A stretch of 9,362 nt of DNA. Origin: Treponema sp. (lineage in GTDB: Bacteria; Spirochaetota; Spirochaetia; Treponematales; Breznakiellaceae). Within the stretch, counting starts at the first letter, position 1; each line of letters starts with the position of its first letter. The notes under the pieces were generated by a model, which saw only the letters and a program-made list of their open reading frames with translations, ran no database searches and was not told where the DNA came from. The position numbers and the translations under genes are program-made. The stretch covers positions 1 to 9,362 of the forward strand of contig JAITON010000152.1 of NCBI GenBank assembly GCA_031289935.1. The letters run 5' to 3'. Shown piece by piece: positions 1-6,160 of the stretch.

Positions 1-965
1 ACGTCGATGGACATGGCGACCCGGTAGGTCTTCCCTTTTTCGATGCTCATGGTTCTGACGATGGAATAATCGTTGAGCTGGAATCGCAGCTCGTGGTTTC
101 CCGGCTCCGCCGGCAGGGGCCCTTGACCGGGGAGGATAAGTACATTGTCAAAGAAAATCCGGGTGTTTCCCGGCGCTTCAAAGATGATAAGAGGCGTCGG
201 GTCCTGGAGATTGATCCCAATATCCTGGATTTTCCCCCGTTCAACGATAAAAACCCGGCTTTCGTTCCGGTATTCGCTGGAAAGAACCACCAGATGATGC
301 TCCCCCTCCTTGAGAAACCGTTCCTCGCTGGGGCTGATCAACTGGTCGTCTATGTAGACGCTGAAACTCCGGCCCGGGAGGTTTTCCGGGTACCGGGGGA
401 CAATGCGCACCGCCCCTTCGTCGCTCATGATGGGCCGGACGTTCAGGGTAAATTTCATGGCTTCTACTTCCGTGCTGATACCCTTGATCACCGGCATGAT
501 GCGGAGAACCATGGGGAAGGATGCCGCCGGAACAACCGTGGATAGTACCGTCGTGTAGGGGCTGTTCCGCAGGCCGTGGCCCGCCCGCAGGGGGATCTGG
601 TACAGGCTCTGAATCTTGTTCGGTATCGGTTCCAGATAGATTTGCCGGGCGTTCATGTCCGCCACCCCCAGGCCCGAAACGCCCTCTGTCTCGGCATAGA
701 ACACTGCGGCCAGGCTTCCCCGGTAATAGAGATAGTCCTGGGGAACCACGATCTCCACCTCGATCCCCCGGAAAAACCGGGTCTCCCCGGAGAGGACGAT
801 CAGGGCCGACTCGTTATAGGCCAGGCTGACCGATGTTCCCCCCGGATTATCCAGGGACAACTCCGCCCGGCCGCTAATCATCACCCGGACTGGATCCGCT
901 CCCACTGCAACAAGGGGAAGGAGGAGATAGAGCGTTGTTATACAAACGGCAAAAGAGCCCTTCAT
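1..965 (-). CDS. exported PEGA-like surface or periplasmic protein (3' end cut by window)
   Basis: An open frame of 321 codons reads from ATG at 965 to the window edge without a stop, so the C-terminus is missing. Residues 1-23 form a signal peptide (MKGS, then a hydrophobic run ending VAVGA). Residues 24-180 are beta-rich and not recognised. Two consecutive PEGA-like units follow. The first spans about 200-253, with SVYIDDQ, a KEGEHHL turn and a closing beta strand. The second spans about 267-321, with RIFFDNV, EPGNHEL and KGKTYRV. PEGA domains are small beta-sandwich surface or periplasmic modules, often near peptidoglycan-active proteins. The gene starts 15 nt after the stop of the M23 peptidase gene and has a GAAGG ribosome site about 10 nt before ATG, so the two are probably co-transcribed. 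No enzymatic motif is visible; an envelope structural or binding role is inferred only. Confidence 0.8.
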   Translation of the reverse strand, partial: MKGSFAVCITTLYLLLPLVAVGADPVRVMISGRAELSLDNPGGTSVSLAYNESALIVLSGETRFFRGIEVEIVVPQDYLYYRGSLAAVFYAETEGVSGLGVADMNARQIYLEPIPNKIQSLYQIPLRAGHGLRNSPYTTVLSTVVPAASFPMVLRIMPVIKGISTEVEAMKFTLNVRPIMSDEGAVRIVPRYPENLPGRSFSVYIDDQLISPSEERFLKEGEHHLVVLSSEYRNESRVFIVERGKIQDIGINLQDPTPLIIFEAPGNTRIFFDNVLILPGQGPLPAEPGNHELRFQLNDYSIVRTMSIEKGKTYRVAMSID

Positions 966-980
966 CGCAGGCAGCCTTCT

Positions 981-1952
981 TTAAAACAAATATTTCCCCG
1001 GATCCTGGGCCTTTCCATGCTGTCGCAGCTCGAAATGCAGGTGGGGCCCCGTAGATTGTCCCGTTGATCCGACCCTGCCGATGATTGTACTCAATCCAAC
1101 GCTGCTTTGCAAGCCCACTTCAATATGGGAAAGGTGGCCGTAGAGGCTGACCCAGTTATCCCCGTTAACCTGGTGCTCTATGATGATGTATTTGCCGTAT
1201 ATCGCGTCCTCCCCGGTCTCGACTACGGTCCCTGCCCGGGCGGCGTAGACCTCGGTTCCCAGCGGCGCGGCCAGGTCCAGGCCTTGATGGAGCTTATAGA
1301 CCCCGGTAATGGGATTAGTCCGGTAACCGTAGGGATCGGTTATCCGGTAGGTCCTGAGGGGAAAGTGAAAAAGACCGGGATGCAGAAAAAAGGTCCGCTC
1401 TGTGGGTGTAAAATCGTCCCCCGGTATGAACCGGCAGGCCTCTTTGCTCCCATCCTCCCGGGGAATGAGCAACCTGACCCCCGAACCAGACCGGCCTGCG
1501 TTGACCAGTTGCTCCAGATCGGTCCTGGGATCCTCGGAGATATAGAGCCCTGGTATCGTAGGGATCAAAATCGTCCCCACTCTCTCCAGAGAAGAGCCTG
1601 CCAGATGGTTCAGCGTTACCAGGGCGGCGTAGGGGATAAGACAGCGGGCCGCCAGATCCAGCAGATCCTCCCCCGGCGCCGGATGGTACCGGTAGATGGT
1701 CAGGCGCTCCGCCAGGACCGGCCAGGACGATGCATCCCCCACGGAACTATCGCTGCTGTAGACGAGCTTCCGGGCGGCCTCTACGTCGGCGTTCAACTGA
1801 CGGAAGGCCATGTCCTGGTTATCGAGCCGGGTAATGACCGGAAATCCCTGGGCAAAAATCCATCCTGCACTCCCAAAGGGGGCTATACAGAGGAACATCA
1901 GGCAGAGCAACCGCCTAAGCGCCGGGATACAAGGCCCCCTATTCCTCGACAA
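981..1952 (-). CDS. LysM/M23-family peptidoglycan endopeptidase, secreted
   Basis: This is a 323-residue zinc metallopeptidase expected to cut peptidoglycan cross-links in the periplasm. After a basic stretch, a hydrophobic segment (about 15-35, ending IFAQG) acts as signal peptide. Residues about 85-133 resemble LysM (TIYRYHPAPGEDLLDLA, then a NHL and ILIP pattern). The M23 domain covers about 200-323 and has all expected ligands: H222 and D226 in HQGLD, H273 in YGHLSH, and H304/H306 in GPHLHFE, so it should be active rather than a degenerate LytM regulator. The start is TTG at 1952, the first possible start after an in-frame stop. It overlaps the ferredoxin stop by 14 nt and has GGAG four bases upstream. 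TTG at residue 15 and ATG at residue 19 are alternatives, but they shorten the signal peptide. The gene is probably translationally coupled to the ferredoxin. Confidence 0.9.
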   Translation of the reverse strand: MSRNRGPCIPALRRLLCLMFLCIAPFGSAGWIFAQGFPVITRLDNQDMAFRQLNADVEAARKLVYSSDSSVGDASSWPVLAERLTIYRYHPAPGEDLLDLAARCLIPYAALVTLNHLAGSSLERVGTILIPTIPGLYISEDPRTDLEQLVNAGRSGSGVRLLIPREDGSKEACRFIPGDDFTPTERTFFLHPGLFHFPLRTYRITDPYGYRTNPITGVYKLHQGLDLAAPLGTEVYAARAGTVVETGEDAIYGKYIIIEHQVNGDNWVSLYGHLSHIEVGLQSSVGLSTIIGRVGSTGQSTGPHLHFELRQHGKAQDPGKYLF

Positions 1953-2109
1953 TGGCTCCGGTGGGACAGACGGCTACGCAGGCTCCGCAGCCCTTGCACA
2001 CCGCAGGGTCGATCCAGCGGGCGTCGTCTTTTTCGGAGATCGCACCCAAGGGACATTCGCTCTCGCAGCCGCCGCAGTTCACGCAGGCATCGGTAATTTT
2101 GTAGGCCAT
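1939..2109 (-). CDS. small 2[4Fe-4S] ferredoxin
   Basis: This is a 56-residue bacterial-type ferredoxin carrying two CxxCxxCxxxCP motifs: C9, C12, C15 and C19-P, then C38, C41, C44 and C48-P. Each cluster takes three cysteines of one motif plus the last cysteine of the other. The length and the ATG start (MAYKITDAC) are exactly those of clostridial-type ferredoxins, which carry electrons at low potential in anaerobic cytoplasm. The AGGAGAGG site at 2116-2123 lies 6 nt before ATG, and a good promoter sits upstream. It is the first gene of an operon with an M23 peptidase and a PEGA-like protein. That pairing has no obvious functional logic and may simply be a shared promoter. The gene's presence fits an anaerobe. 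Confidence 0.95.
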   Translation of the reverse strand: MAYKITDACVNCGGCESECPLGAISEKDDARWIDPAVCKGCGACVAVCPTGAIVEE

Positions 2110-2115
2110 ATCATA

Positions 2116-2169
2116 CCTCTCCTAAAATCAAGATGTTGATAGTATAACATGGCGGTTCAAAAAAAGCAA
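2116..2169 (-). promoter_or_regulatory. promoter and ribosome site of the ferredoxin operon
   Basis: On the minus strand a -35 TTGCTT (2164-2169), a 17-bp spacer and a -10 TATACT (2141-2146) give a sigma-70-like promoter. Transcription would start near 2134, leaving a leader of about 25 nt with AGGAGAGG at 2116-2123. It is predicted by pattern only. Confidence 0.65.
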
Positions 2170-2199
2170 GCGGAGCGCGGGATTCTGCTTGAAAGCCGG

Positions 2200-2239
2200 T
2201 TGACAGAAGCCGCCCGGGGTCTTATCCTGAAGCCAGGAG
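2200..2239 (+). promoter_or_regulatory. promoter and ribosome site of the acetyltransferase gene
   Basis: A consensus -35 TTGACA (2200-2205), a 17-bp spacer and a -10 TATCCT (2223-2228) precede AGGAG (2235-2239), which ends 6 nt before ATG 2246. The expected transcription start falls near 2235, so the mRNA would begin at or next to its ribosome site, with a leader of only about 11 nt. Confidence 0.55.
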
Positions 2240-2245
2240 TGAACT

Positions 2246-2863
2246 ATGGGAGATGTGATGATTAGGCCTGCAACAGGTTCGGACATACCCTACCTGTACG
2301 AGATTTGCCTCAAGACCGGGGATGCCGGCAAGGATGCTACGGACAAATACCACGATTCCTACCTGGTGGGCCAGATGTTCGCCGCGCCTTATCTGTTTTA
2401 CCCGGATGCCATCGCCCTGGTGGCCGAGGAGGACTCGGTTCCCAGGGGCTACATCCTTTCGGCGCCCGACACGGGGGCCTTTTACCGCTGGATGGAGGAG
2501 GTCTGGCTGCCTCCACTGCGCCGGCGTTACGGCGTACCGGCGGCTTTGGCGGCGTGTAAATCGGACATAGAACGGGGAACTCTGGGCGGCGTCTTCTGGG
2601 TTAGGCGCGAGGAGGACCTCCCCGGCTGGCTGGCGAGCTACCCGGCGCATCTGCATATTGACCTGCTGCCCGAAATCCAGGGCCGGGGCACGGGCCGGGC
2701 CCTGCTCCAGGCGATTTTCGACGAGCTTCGGGCGCGAAAAGTGCCGGGCCTCCACCTGGGGGTCAACGGGGCGAATACCGGGGCCATCGCTTTCTACAAA
2801 AAGCAGGGCCTCCAGGTCCTGGAAAACACGCCCTGGGGCTTCAACATGGGGATTAGATTTTAG
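2246..2863 (+). CDS. GNAT-family N-acetyltransferase
   Basis: This 205-residue protein should transfer acetyl from acetyl-CoA to an amine; the substrate cannot be read from sequence. The N-terminal MIRPATGSDIPYL is the typical first strand and helix of GNAT proteins. Motif A is at 134-151: AHLHIDLLPEIQ followed by GRGTGR, the pyrophosphate-binding loop Q145-G-R-G-T-G-R151. Motif B follows at about 170-188 (LGVNGANTGAIAFYKKQGL), with the usual N and Y-K-K-x-G-L residues. The central 75-130 insertion, rich in Trp and Arg, resembles the larger GNATs related to the bacterial homologues of the O-GlcNAcase acetyltransferase-like domain; this is a tentative impression. The start at 2246 has AGGAG 6 nt upstream. 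An ATG at 2258 with GGGAG upstream is an equally plausible start and would remove four residues. It converges on the epimerase gene with overlapping stops. Confidence 0.88.
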   Translation: MGDVMIRPATGSDIPYLYEICLKTGDAGKDATDKYHDSYLVGQMFAAPYLFYPDAIALVAEEDSVPRGYILSAPDTGAFYRWMEEVWLPPLRRRYGVPAALAACKSDIERGTLGGVFWVRREEDLPGWLASYPAHLHIDLLPEIQGRGTGRALLQAIFDELRARKVPGLHLGVNGANTGAIAFYKKQGLQVLENTPWGFNMGIRF

Positions 2864-3918
2864 CCCTGTACTTCCCGAACGGCCTTTTCCAGAGCGGCGA
2901 TGACCCGGTCGCACCAGACATCGAATTCCGGGTCCTCCCGTTGGCATTCGGGGTGGTCCAGGATGTAGTCCACCGCGAGCCTGAGCCCCTGGTCGAAGCG
3001 TACGGTGGAACAGAAGCCGGGCACGAGGCGTTTGAGCTTGGTATTATCGAAGACCACTGAATTGGCTTTGTCCCCTATAAGGCCGCCGGTAAAGTCGTAG
3101 TCCGGGCCGCAGGCAGCCAGAAACTCGCTGGACACGTGGACCGCTCTAAGGGGCTTTCCCAGGGCTGCGGCAATGCCGGCGTAGACCTGGTTCCAGGTAA
3201 GCGTCTCATCGCCGGTAATCTGCACCGCTTCCCCGATCGCGTGGGGGTTCCCCATAAGACCGGTAAAGGCCGAGGCGAAGTCGCTGTTGTGGGTCATGGT
3301 CCAGAGGTTGGTCCCATCGCCGTGGATGATTACCGGCTTGCCTTCCATGATGCGCTTTACCACCTGCCAGGAGCCGTTCCTGCCGTGGACCCCCAGGGGC
3401 ACGCTCCGTTCATCGTAGGTGTGGCTGGGCCGTATAATGGTGACCGGGAAGCCCTCTTCCCGGTACTTTGCCATGAGGAAGTCCTCGCAGGCGATCTTGT
3501 TCCGGGAATAAAGCCAGTAGGGGTTTGCCAGGGGCGTGCTCTCGGTGATAAGGTAATTGGCCAGAGGCTTCTGGTAAGCTGAGGCCGAGCTGATAAACAG
3601 ATACTGCCCGGTTTTCCCCTTAAAGAGCCGATAGTCCCGCGCTACCTGCTCCGGGGTAAAGGCGATAAAGTCCGCCACCACGTCAAAACTGAGCCCGGCG
3701 AGCTTTTCCGCGGTTTCCGCCTCGTTGTTGACATCGCCATGGACCTCGTGGAGATCGCCGATGCGGCGGGCTTGTGTGCGCAGATCGCCGTTCCGGTTCC
3801 CCCGGTTGAGGAGCCAGAGCTCGTTGTCGACAACCCCCGGATATGATTCCATGGCCAGAAATTGCCGGGAAATGGCCGTGCTGATGGTCCCGGTGCCGCC
3901 GATAAAGAGCGCTTTCAT
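2860..3918 (-). CDS. NAD(P)-binding epimerase/dehydratase (extended/atypical SDR)
   Basis: This is a 352-residue cytoplasmic Rossmann-fold oxidoreductase related to nucleotide-sugar epimerases and dehydratases. The N-terminal strand and glycine loop FIGGTGTIS (5-13) bind the dinucleotide. GDV at 61-63 and the strand FDVVADFIAF (78-87) follow the extended-SDR pattern. The catalytic serine lies in ISSASAY (109-115), and the Tyr-Lys pair is Y137-x3-K141 (YSRNK). IIRPSHTYDE (161-170) is the conserved substrate-side strand. The length is normal and all catalytic residues are present. The sugar or other substrate is unknown: no glycosyltransferase or sugar-nucleotide gene is nearby to suggest one. 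The ATG at 3918 has GGGAGG 5 nt upstream and a promoter behind it, so the gene is probably monocistronic. Its TAA overlaps the TAG of the convergent acetyltransferase. Confidence 0.85.
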   Translation of the reverse strand: MKALFIGGTGTISTAISRQFLAMESYPGVVDNELWLLNRGNRNGDLRTQARRIGDLHEVHGDVNNEAETAEKLAGLSFDVVADFIAFTPEQVARDYRLFKGKTGQYLFISSASAYQKPLANYLITESTPLANPYWLYSRNKIACEDFLMAKYREEGFPVTIIRPSHTYDERSVPLGVHGRNGSWQVVKRIMEGKPVIIHGDGTNLWTMTHNSDFASAFTGLMGNPHAIGEAVQITGDETLTWNQVYAGIAAALGKPLRAVHVSSEFLAACGPDYDFTGGLIGDKANSVVFDNTKLKRLVPGFCSTVRFDQGLRLAVDYILDHPECQREDPEFDVWCDRVIAALEKAVREVQG

Positions 3919-3923
3919 AGATG

Positions 3924-3967
3924 CCTCCCTGGTTGGTATCCTAGTGTATCCGTCCGCAGACTGTCAA
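3924..3967 (-). promoter_or_regulatory. promoter and ribosome site of the epimerase gene
   Basis: On the minus strand a consensus -35 TTGACA (3962-3967) is followed after 18 bp by TAGGAT (3938-3943), then GGGAGG (3924-3929) 5 nt before the ATG at 3918. The -10 box matches four of six consensus bases. Confidence 0.5.
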
Positions 3968-4035
3968 GGGAAGCGGTTTTGCGGGGTACCAGCCCCCGGC
4001 ATACTTTATGGTCCATGATTATGATAAAACCGGTC

Positions 4036-4441
4036 TTACCACTCCCGGGGGGTAAAGCCTTCGGGGGCCTCAATTTGCATCGTATCCCCGGTTTGCACGA
4101 TCACGTAGAACCCTGCTTCTATGGCCGCTTCTTTTACCCGTTCTGGAAACACCGCACCGGCTAGCGCCCCACGGATAACCCGGCTGTCGCGATGTTTGTC
4201 CATGTATTGCCGCAATATTTGGCGCCACCAGGTGTTCCGCCAAATCCCCAAAGCTGTTGTGCAGACCGCCCATCTGCTTGTTCAAGTCCTTTATCGCCAA
4301 AGCGTTTTCCTTCACTATCCGCTCCGTCTCCTGAAAATTCAGCTTCATCTCCTGGGCCGTTTTCTGAAACTTCTTGTCTGTTTCCTGAAACATGGTCCAG
4401 ACATCCTCAAAGGTCAGCCCCGTCTGTATTTTTGCCGGCAT
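4036..4441 (-). pseudogene. DUF3782-type protein, internally deleted and frameshifted
   Basis: Two pieces of one gene lie in different frames. The 5' piece starts at ATG 4441 with AAGGAG 6 nt upstream. It encodes about 77 residues: a TFEDVWTMFQETDKKFQ start, a coiled coil with repeated FQET units, then MGGLHNSFGDLAEHLVAPNI. The 3' piece, in a frame offset by one base, encodes the matching C-terminus from about 4212 to TAA 4036: RQYMDKHRDSRVIRGALAGA, an FYVIVQTGDTM strand and EAPEGFTPREW. In intact relatives these ends flank a long middle with a restriction-endonuclease-like (PD-(D/E)xK-type) core. Here they meet at about 4200-4219, so roughly 100 residues are missing and the frame is broken. 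Read straight through, the 5' frame continues into unrelated sequence to 4070. The promoter and ribosome site look intact, so decay may be recent. Family assignment is from memory of treponemal proteins. Confidence 0.75.
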
Positions 4442-4447
4442 ATCAAG

Positions 4448-4488
4448 CTCCTTGCCTTCAATGTACCACGCCTCCCGCCTCCTGTCAA
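4448..4488 (-). promoter_or_regulatory. promoter and ribosome site of the broken DUF3782-type gene
   Basis: On the minus strand TTGACA (4483-4488), a 17-bp spacer, TACATT (4460-4465) and AAGGAG (4448-4453) form a near-consensus expression signal directly ahead of ATG 4441. It is the best-matching promoter in the window, although the gene behind it is dead. Confidence 0.7.
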
Positions 4489-4521
4489 CGAAACGCTTGA
4501 CACAAAACGCCCGGCAATCTC

Positions 4522-4593
4522 TAAGGAAGCGCTGATTTATGCAACCGGACATTCGGCCTGTATGCCAACGTCAAGTTAATCAGCGCTTCCTTA
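4522..4593. repeat. 72-bp palindromic element with 16-bp perfect inverted arms
   Basis: The arm TAAGGAAGCGCTGATT (4522-4537) is repeated in perfect inversion at 4578-4593, separated by 40 bp. The loop contains near-copies tatgcaacc and tatgccaac. The right half carries the 18-bp sequence found again at 6114 and 7452, so this belongs to a dispersed repeat family. It has no coding capacity, no flanking target duplication that I can see, and no T-run to act as a terminator. It sits 33 bp upstream of the -35 box of the broken DUF3782-type gene. It could be a MITE- or REP-like element, or the remnant of one. Confidence 0.8.
4568..4585 (+). repeat. dispersed 18-bp repeat, copy 1
   Basis: The sequence acgtcaagttaatcagcg lies in the right half of the 72-bp palindrome. 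It is identical over all 18 bases to the copy at 7452-7469. Outside the core, similarity continues as a degenerate CTTCCTT, compared with CTCCCT in the other copies. Confidence 0.8.
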
Positions 4594-4787
4594 AAGGGAC
4601 GCAGGATTATACCATAATTAGGTAAACACAAAATCAACTGGCCGGAACCACGTTGTATGGTTTCTCCTTATGTATATTTGGGGCGGATTTGCCAACAGCC
4701 GAGCCGGAGGGGAGCTTCAACGGACACTATCGTAGACAAGGCTCGTCTCGACCATCATAAGAATGAGTCTAGGAGAAGGGGCGGTAC
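4594..4787. other. gene-free, relatively AT-rich stretch
   Basis: Between the palindromic element and the carboxypeptidase promoter I find no supported gene, RNA or further repeat. Base composition here, especially 4600-4680, is visibly more AT-rich than the coding DNA around it. Together with the neighbouring decayed gene, this looks like eroded accessory DNA. Confidence 0.5.
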
Positions 4788-4816
4788 TGTACTTCCCGCT
4801 CCTTTCCCGGTATACT
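4788..4816 (+). promoter_or_regulatory. candidate promoter of the carboxypeptidase gene
   Basis: A -10 box TATACT (4811-4816) matches five of six consensus bases. Seventeen bp upstream is only a weak -35 candidate, TGTACT (4788-4793). The -10 box ends 10 nt before ATG 4827 and no Shine-Dalgarno sequence lies between, so the mRNA would have a leader of about 4 nt. Confidence 0.45.
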
Positions 4817-4826
4817 GTCTCCCATC

Positions 4827-6074
4827 ATGCACAGCTGGAAAGCCCGCATCCCGGGCCTTATCCTCAGTATCCTTTGTCTCTGCCCGGGCCTTGCCGCCCA
4901 GGAGACCGCCCCCCCTGAGCTGGGCTCCCGGGCGGCGGTCCTGCTGGATATCGCCACCGGAGCGGTGCTTTACTCCAAGAACCCCGATCTGGAGATCCCC
5001 CCGGCCTCCCTGGCCAAGCTGATGACTATGCACCTGGTCCTGGAGGAGCTGGCCGCCGGACGGGCCTTGCTGGACGAGATCGTAGCCCTGCCCCCGGAAA
5101 GCTGGGCCGTCAACCAGCCCCCCCGGTCCAGCCTGATGTTCCTGAACGCCGGCCAGGAGGTAACGCTCCGGGAATTGCTCCTGGGTCTGGCGATTCCCTC
5201 GGGGAACGATGCGGCGGTGGCCGTGGCCCTCCGCTTTGCCCCCAGCGTGGAAGCCTTTGCGGAGCTGATGAACCAGGAGGCCCAAGCCCTGGGGCTCAGC
5301 AGGACCCGCTTTGTGGAGCCTTCGGGGGTGTCGGAGTACAACCTGACCACGGCCCTGGAATACGCTTTTTTCTGCCGGGAGTATGTCCTCCGCCACCCCG
5401 GGGCCCTGACGGAGTATCACACCCTGCCGGAGTTCGCCTATCCCAAACCGGAAAACGTGGCTGCCCGCTACCGGGAACAGCCGGGCACGATCCTGCAATA
5501 CAATACCAACGATCTTCTGGGCAGGGTTGCAGGGCTGGACGGCCTCAAAACGGGCTATATTGATGAGTCGGGCTACAATATCGCCCTCACTGCGGAACGG
5601 GAGGGGACCCGTTTCGTGGCGGTACTTCTGGGGGCCGGGGACCGGAGTATGCGGAACGCCGACGGCCAGGCGCTTCTGGAATGGGCCTTTGCCAACTATC
5701 ACACGGTACGGGCCAGGGTGGCCGCCCCGGAACCGGCGCCGGTCTGGAAGGGCGCCCTCGATACGACGGAACTGGTCCCCGCCGAGGGTGAGCTCCTGAG
5801 GGGCGCCGGGGAAAGCCCTGCCTATGCCTTCGTCTACACTGCTTACGCCAACCGGGGTTATCAGCTTGGCTATACCATTGAGCTGGATGATCCCCTCGTT
5901 GCGCCCCTGGCCGCCGGGACTCCCGTGGGGGCCTTGGTTTTCCAGGACAGCCGGGGAGAGTTCCGGCGCGTCCCTCTGGTTACGGCGGCGGAAGTTCCCC
6001 AGGGGAGTTTCTTCAAGCGGTTCTGGGACAGTATCCGCCTTTTTTTCCGGGGTATTTTCAAAGAGAAGCAATGA
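4827..6074 (+). CDS. dacA: D-alanyl-D-alanine carboxypeptidase (PBP5/DacA type, peptidase family S11)
   Basis: This 415-residue low-molecular-weight penicillin-binding protein trims the terminal D-Ala from peptidoglycan pentapeptides outside the inner membrane. A signal peptide (about 1-24, core LILSILCLCPGLAA) precedes the catalytic domain (about 30-290). All three active-site motifs are present: S61-LA-K64 with the nucleophile serine, S125-G-N127, and K241-T-G243. A beta-rich PBP5-type C-terminal domain follows (about 295-390). The last 22 residues (SFFKRFWDSIRLFFRGIFKE and two more) form an amphipathic basic/aromatic helix, the usual membrane anchor of this family. Size is normal. No Shine-Dalgarno sequence precedes ATG 4827; the start is supported by the signal peptide and the -10 box just upstream. 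The gene stands alone, converging on the shikimate kinase. The symbol could equally be dacF or dacC by local naming. Confidence 0.93.
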   Translation: MHSWKARIPGLILSILCLCPGLAAQETAPPELGSRAAVLLDIATGAVLYSKNPDLEIPPASLAKLMTMHLVLEELAAGRALLDEIVALPPESWAVNQPPRSSLMFLNAGQEVTLRELLLGLAIPSGNDAAVAVALRFAPSVEAFAELMNQEAQALGLSRTRFVEPSGVSEYNLTTALEYAFFCREYVLRHPGALTEYHTLPEFAYPKPENVAARYREQPGTILQYNTNDLLGRVAGLDGLKTGYIDESGYNIALTAEREGTRFVAVLLGAGDRSMRNADGQALLEWAFANYHTVRARVAAPEPAPVWKGALDTTELVPAEGELLRGAGESPAYAFVYTAYANRGYQLGYTIELDDPLVAPLAAGTPVGALVFQDSRGEFRRVPLVTAAEVPQGSFFKRFWDSIRLFFRGIFKEKQ

Positions 6075-6080
6075 TTGCGA

Positions 6081-6124
6081 TAACTAGGGAGCGCGCTGAT
6101 TAACTAGGGAGCGCGCTGATTAAC
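6081..6124. repeat. perfect 20-bp tandem duplication between convergent genes
   Basis: The unit taactagggagcgcgctgat occurs twice without mismatch (6081-6100 and 6101-6120), followed by a third start, taac. Each unit contains the 8-bp palindrome AGCGCGCT. The second unit runs directly into copy 2 of the dispersed repeat. It lies between the stops of the carboxypeptidase and shikimate kinase genes. It probably arose by duplicating the 5' part of the dispersed repeat. Confidence 0.9.
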
Positions 6125-6131
6125 GTGACGT
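6114..6131 (-). repeat. dispersed 18-bp repeat, copy 2
   Basis: Read on the minus strand this is acgtcacgttaatcagcg, one mismatch from copies 1 and 3. It abuts the 20-bp tandem duplication and contains the small inversion aacgt-g-acgtt. Confidence 0.75.
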
Positions 6132-6160
6132 TCACCCTGGCAACTTCGTTGCGGCGCTTT

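Noticed and set aside
1107..2096. Long plus-strand open frame opposite the M23 peptidase and ferredoxin
   Set aside because: It is antisense to two genes with complete catalytic and cluster-binding motifs. Its translation has no recognisable domain and is the Pro/Arg/Gly-rich type expected from a GC-rich shadow frame.
3981..4000. Hairpin with cgggg/ccccg arms between the epimerase promoter and the broken gene
   Set aside because: The stem is only 5 bp and there is no T-run on either strand, so a terminator call is not justified.
4717..4758. 13-residue minus-strand open frame (MMVETSLVYDSVR)
   Set aside because: It has no ribosome site or promoter and is too short to support. It may be a remnant of a lost gene, but nothing in the sequence shows this.
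4755..6071. 438-codon minus-strand open frame opposite the carboxypeptidase gene
   Set aside because: It mirrors the carboxypeptidase gene almost exactly. Its composition (Gly, Arg, Gln, His rich) and lack of any motif mark it as an antisense shadow.
6140..6152. Short hairpin gcaac-ttc-gttgc between the carboxypeptidase and shikimate kinase genes
   Set aside because: It has a five-base stem and no proper T-tract on either side. It could help end transcription but cannot be called an intrinsic terminator.
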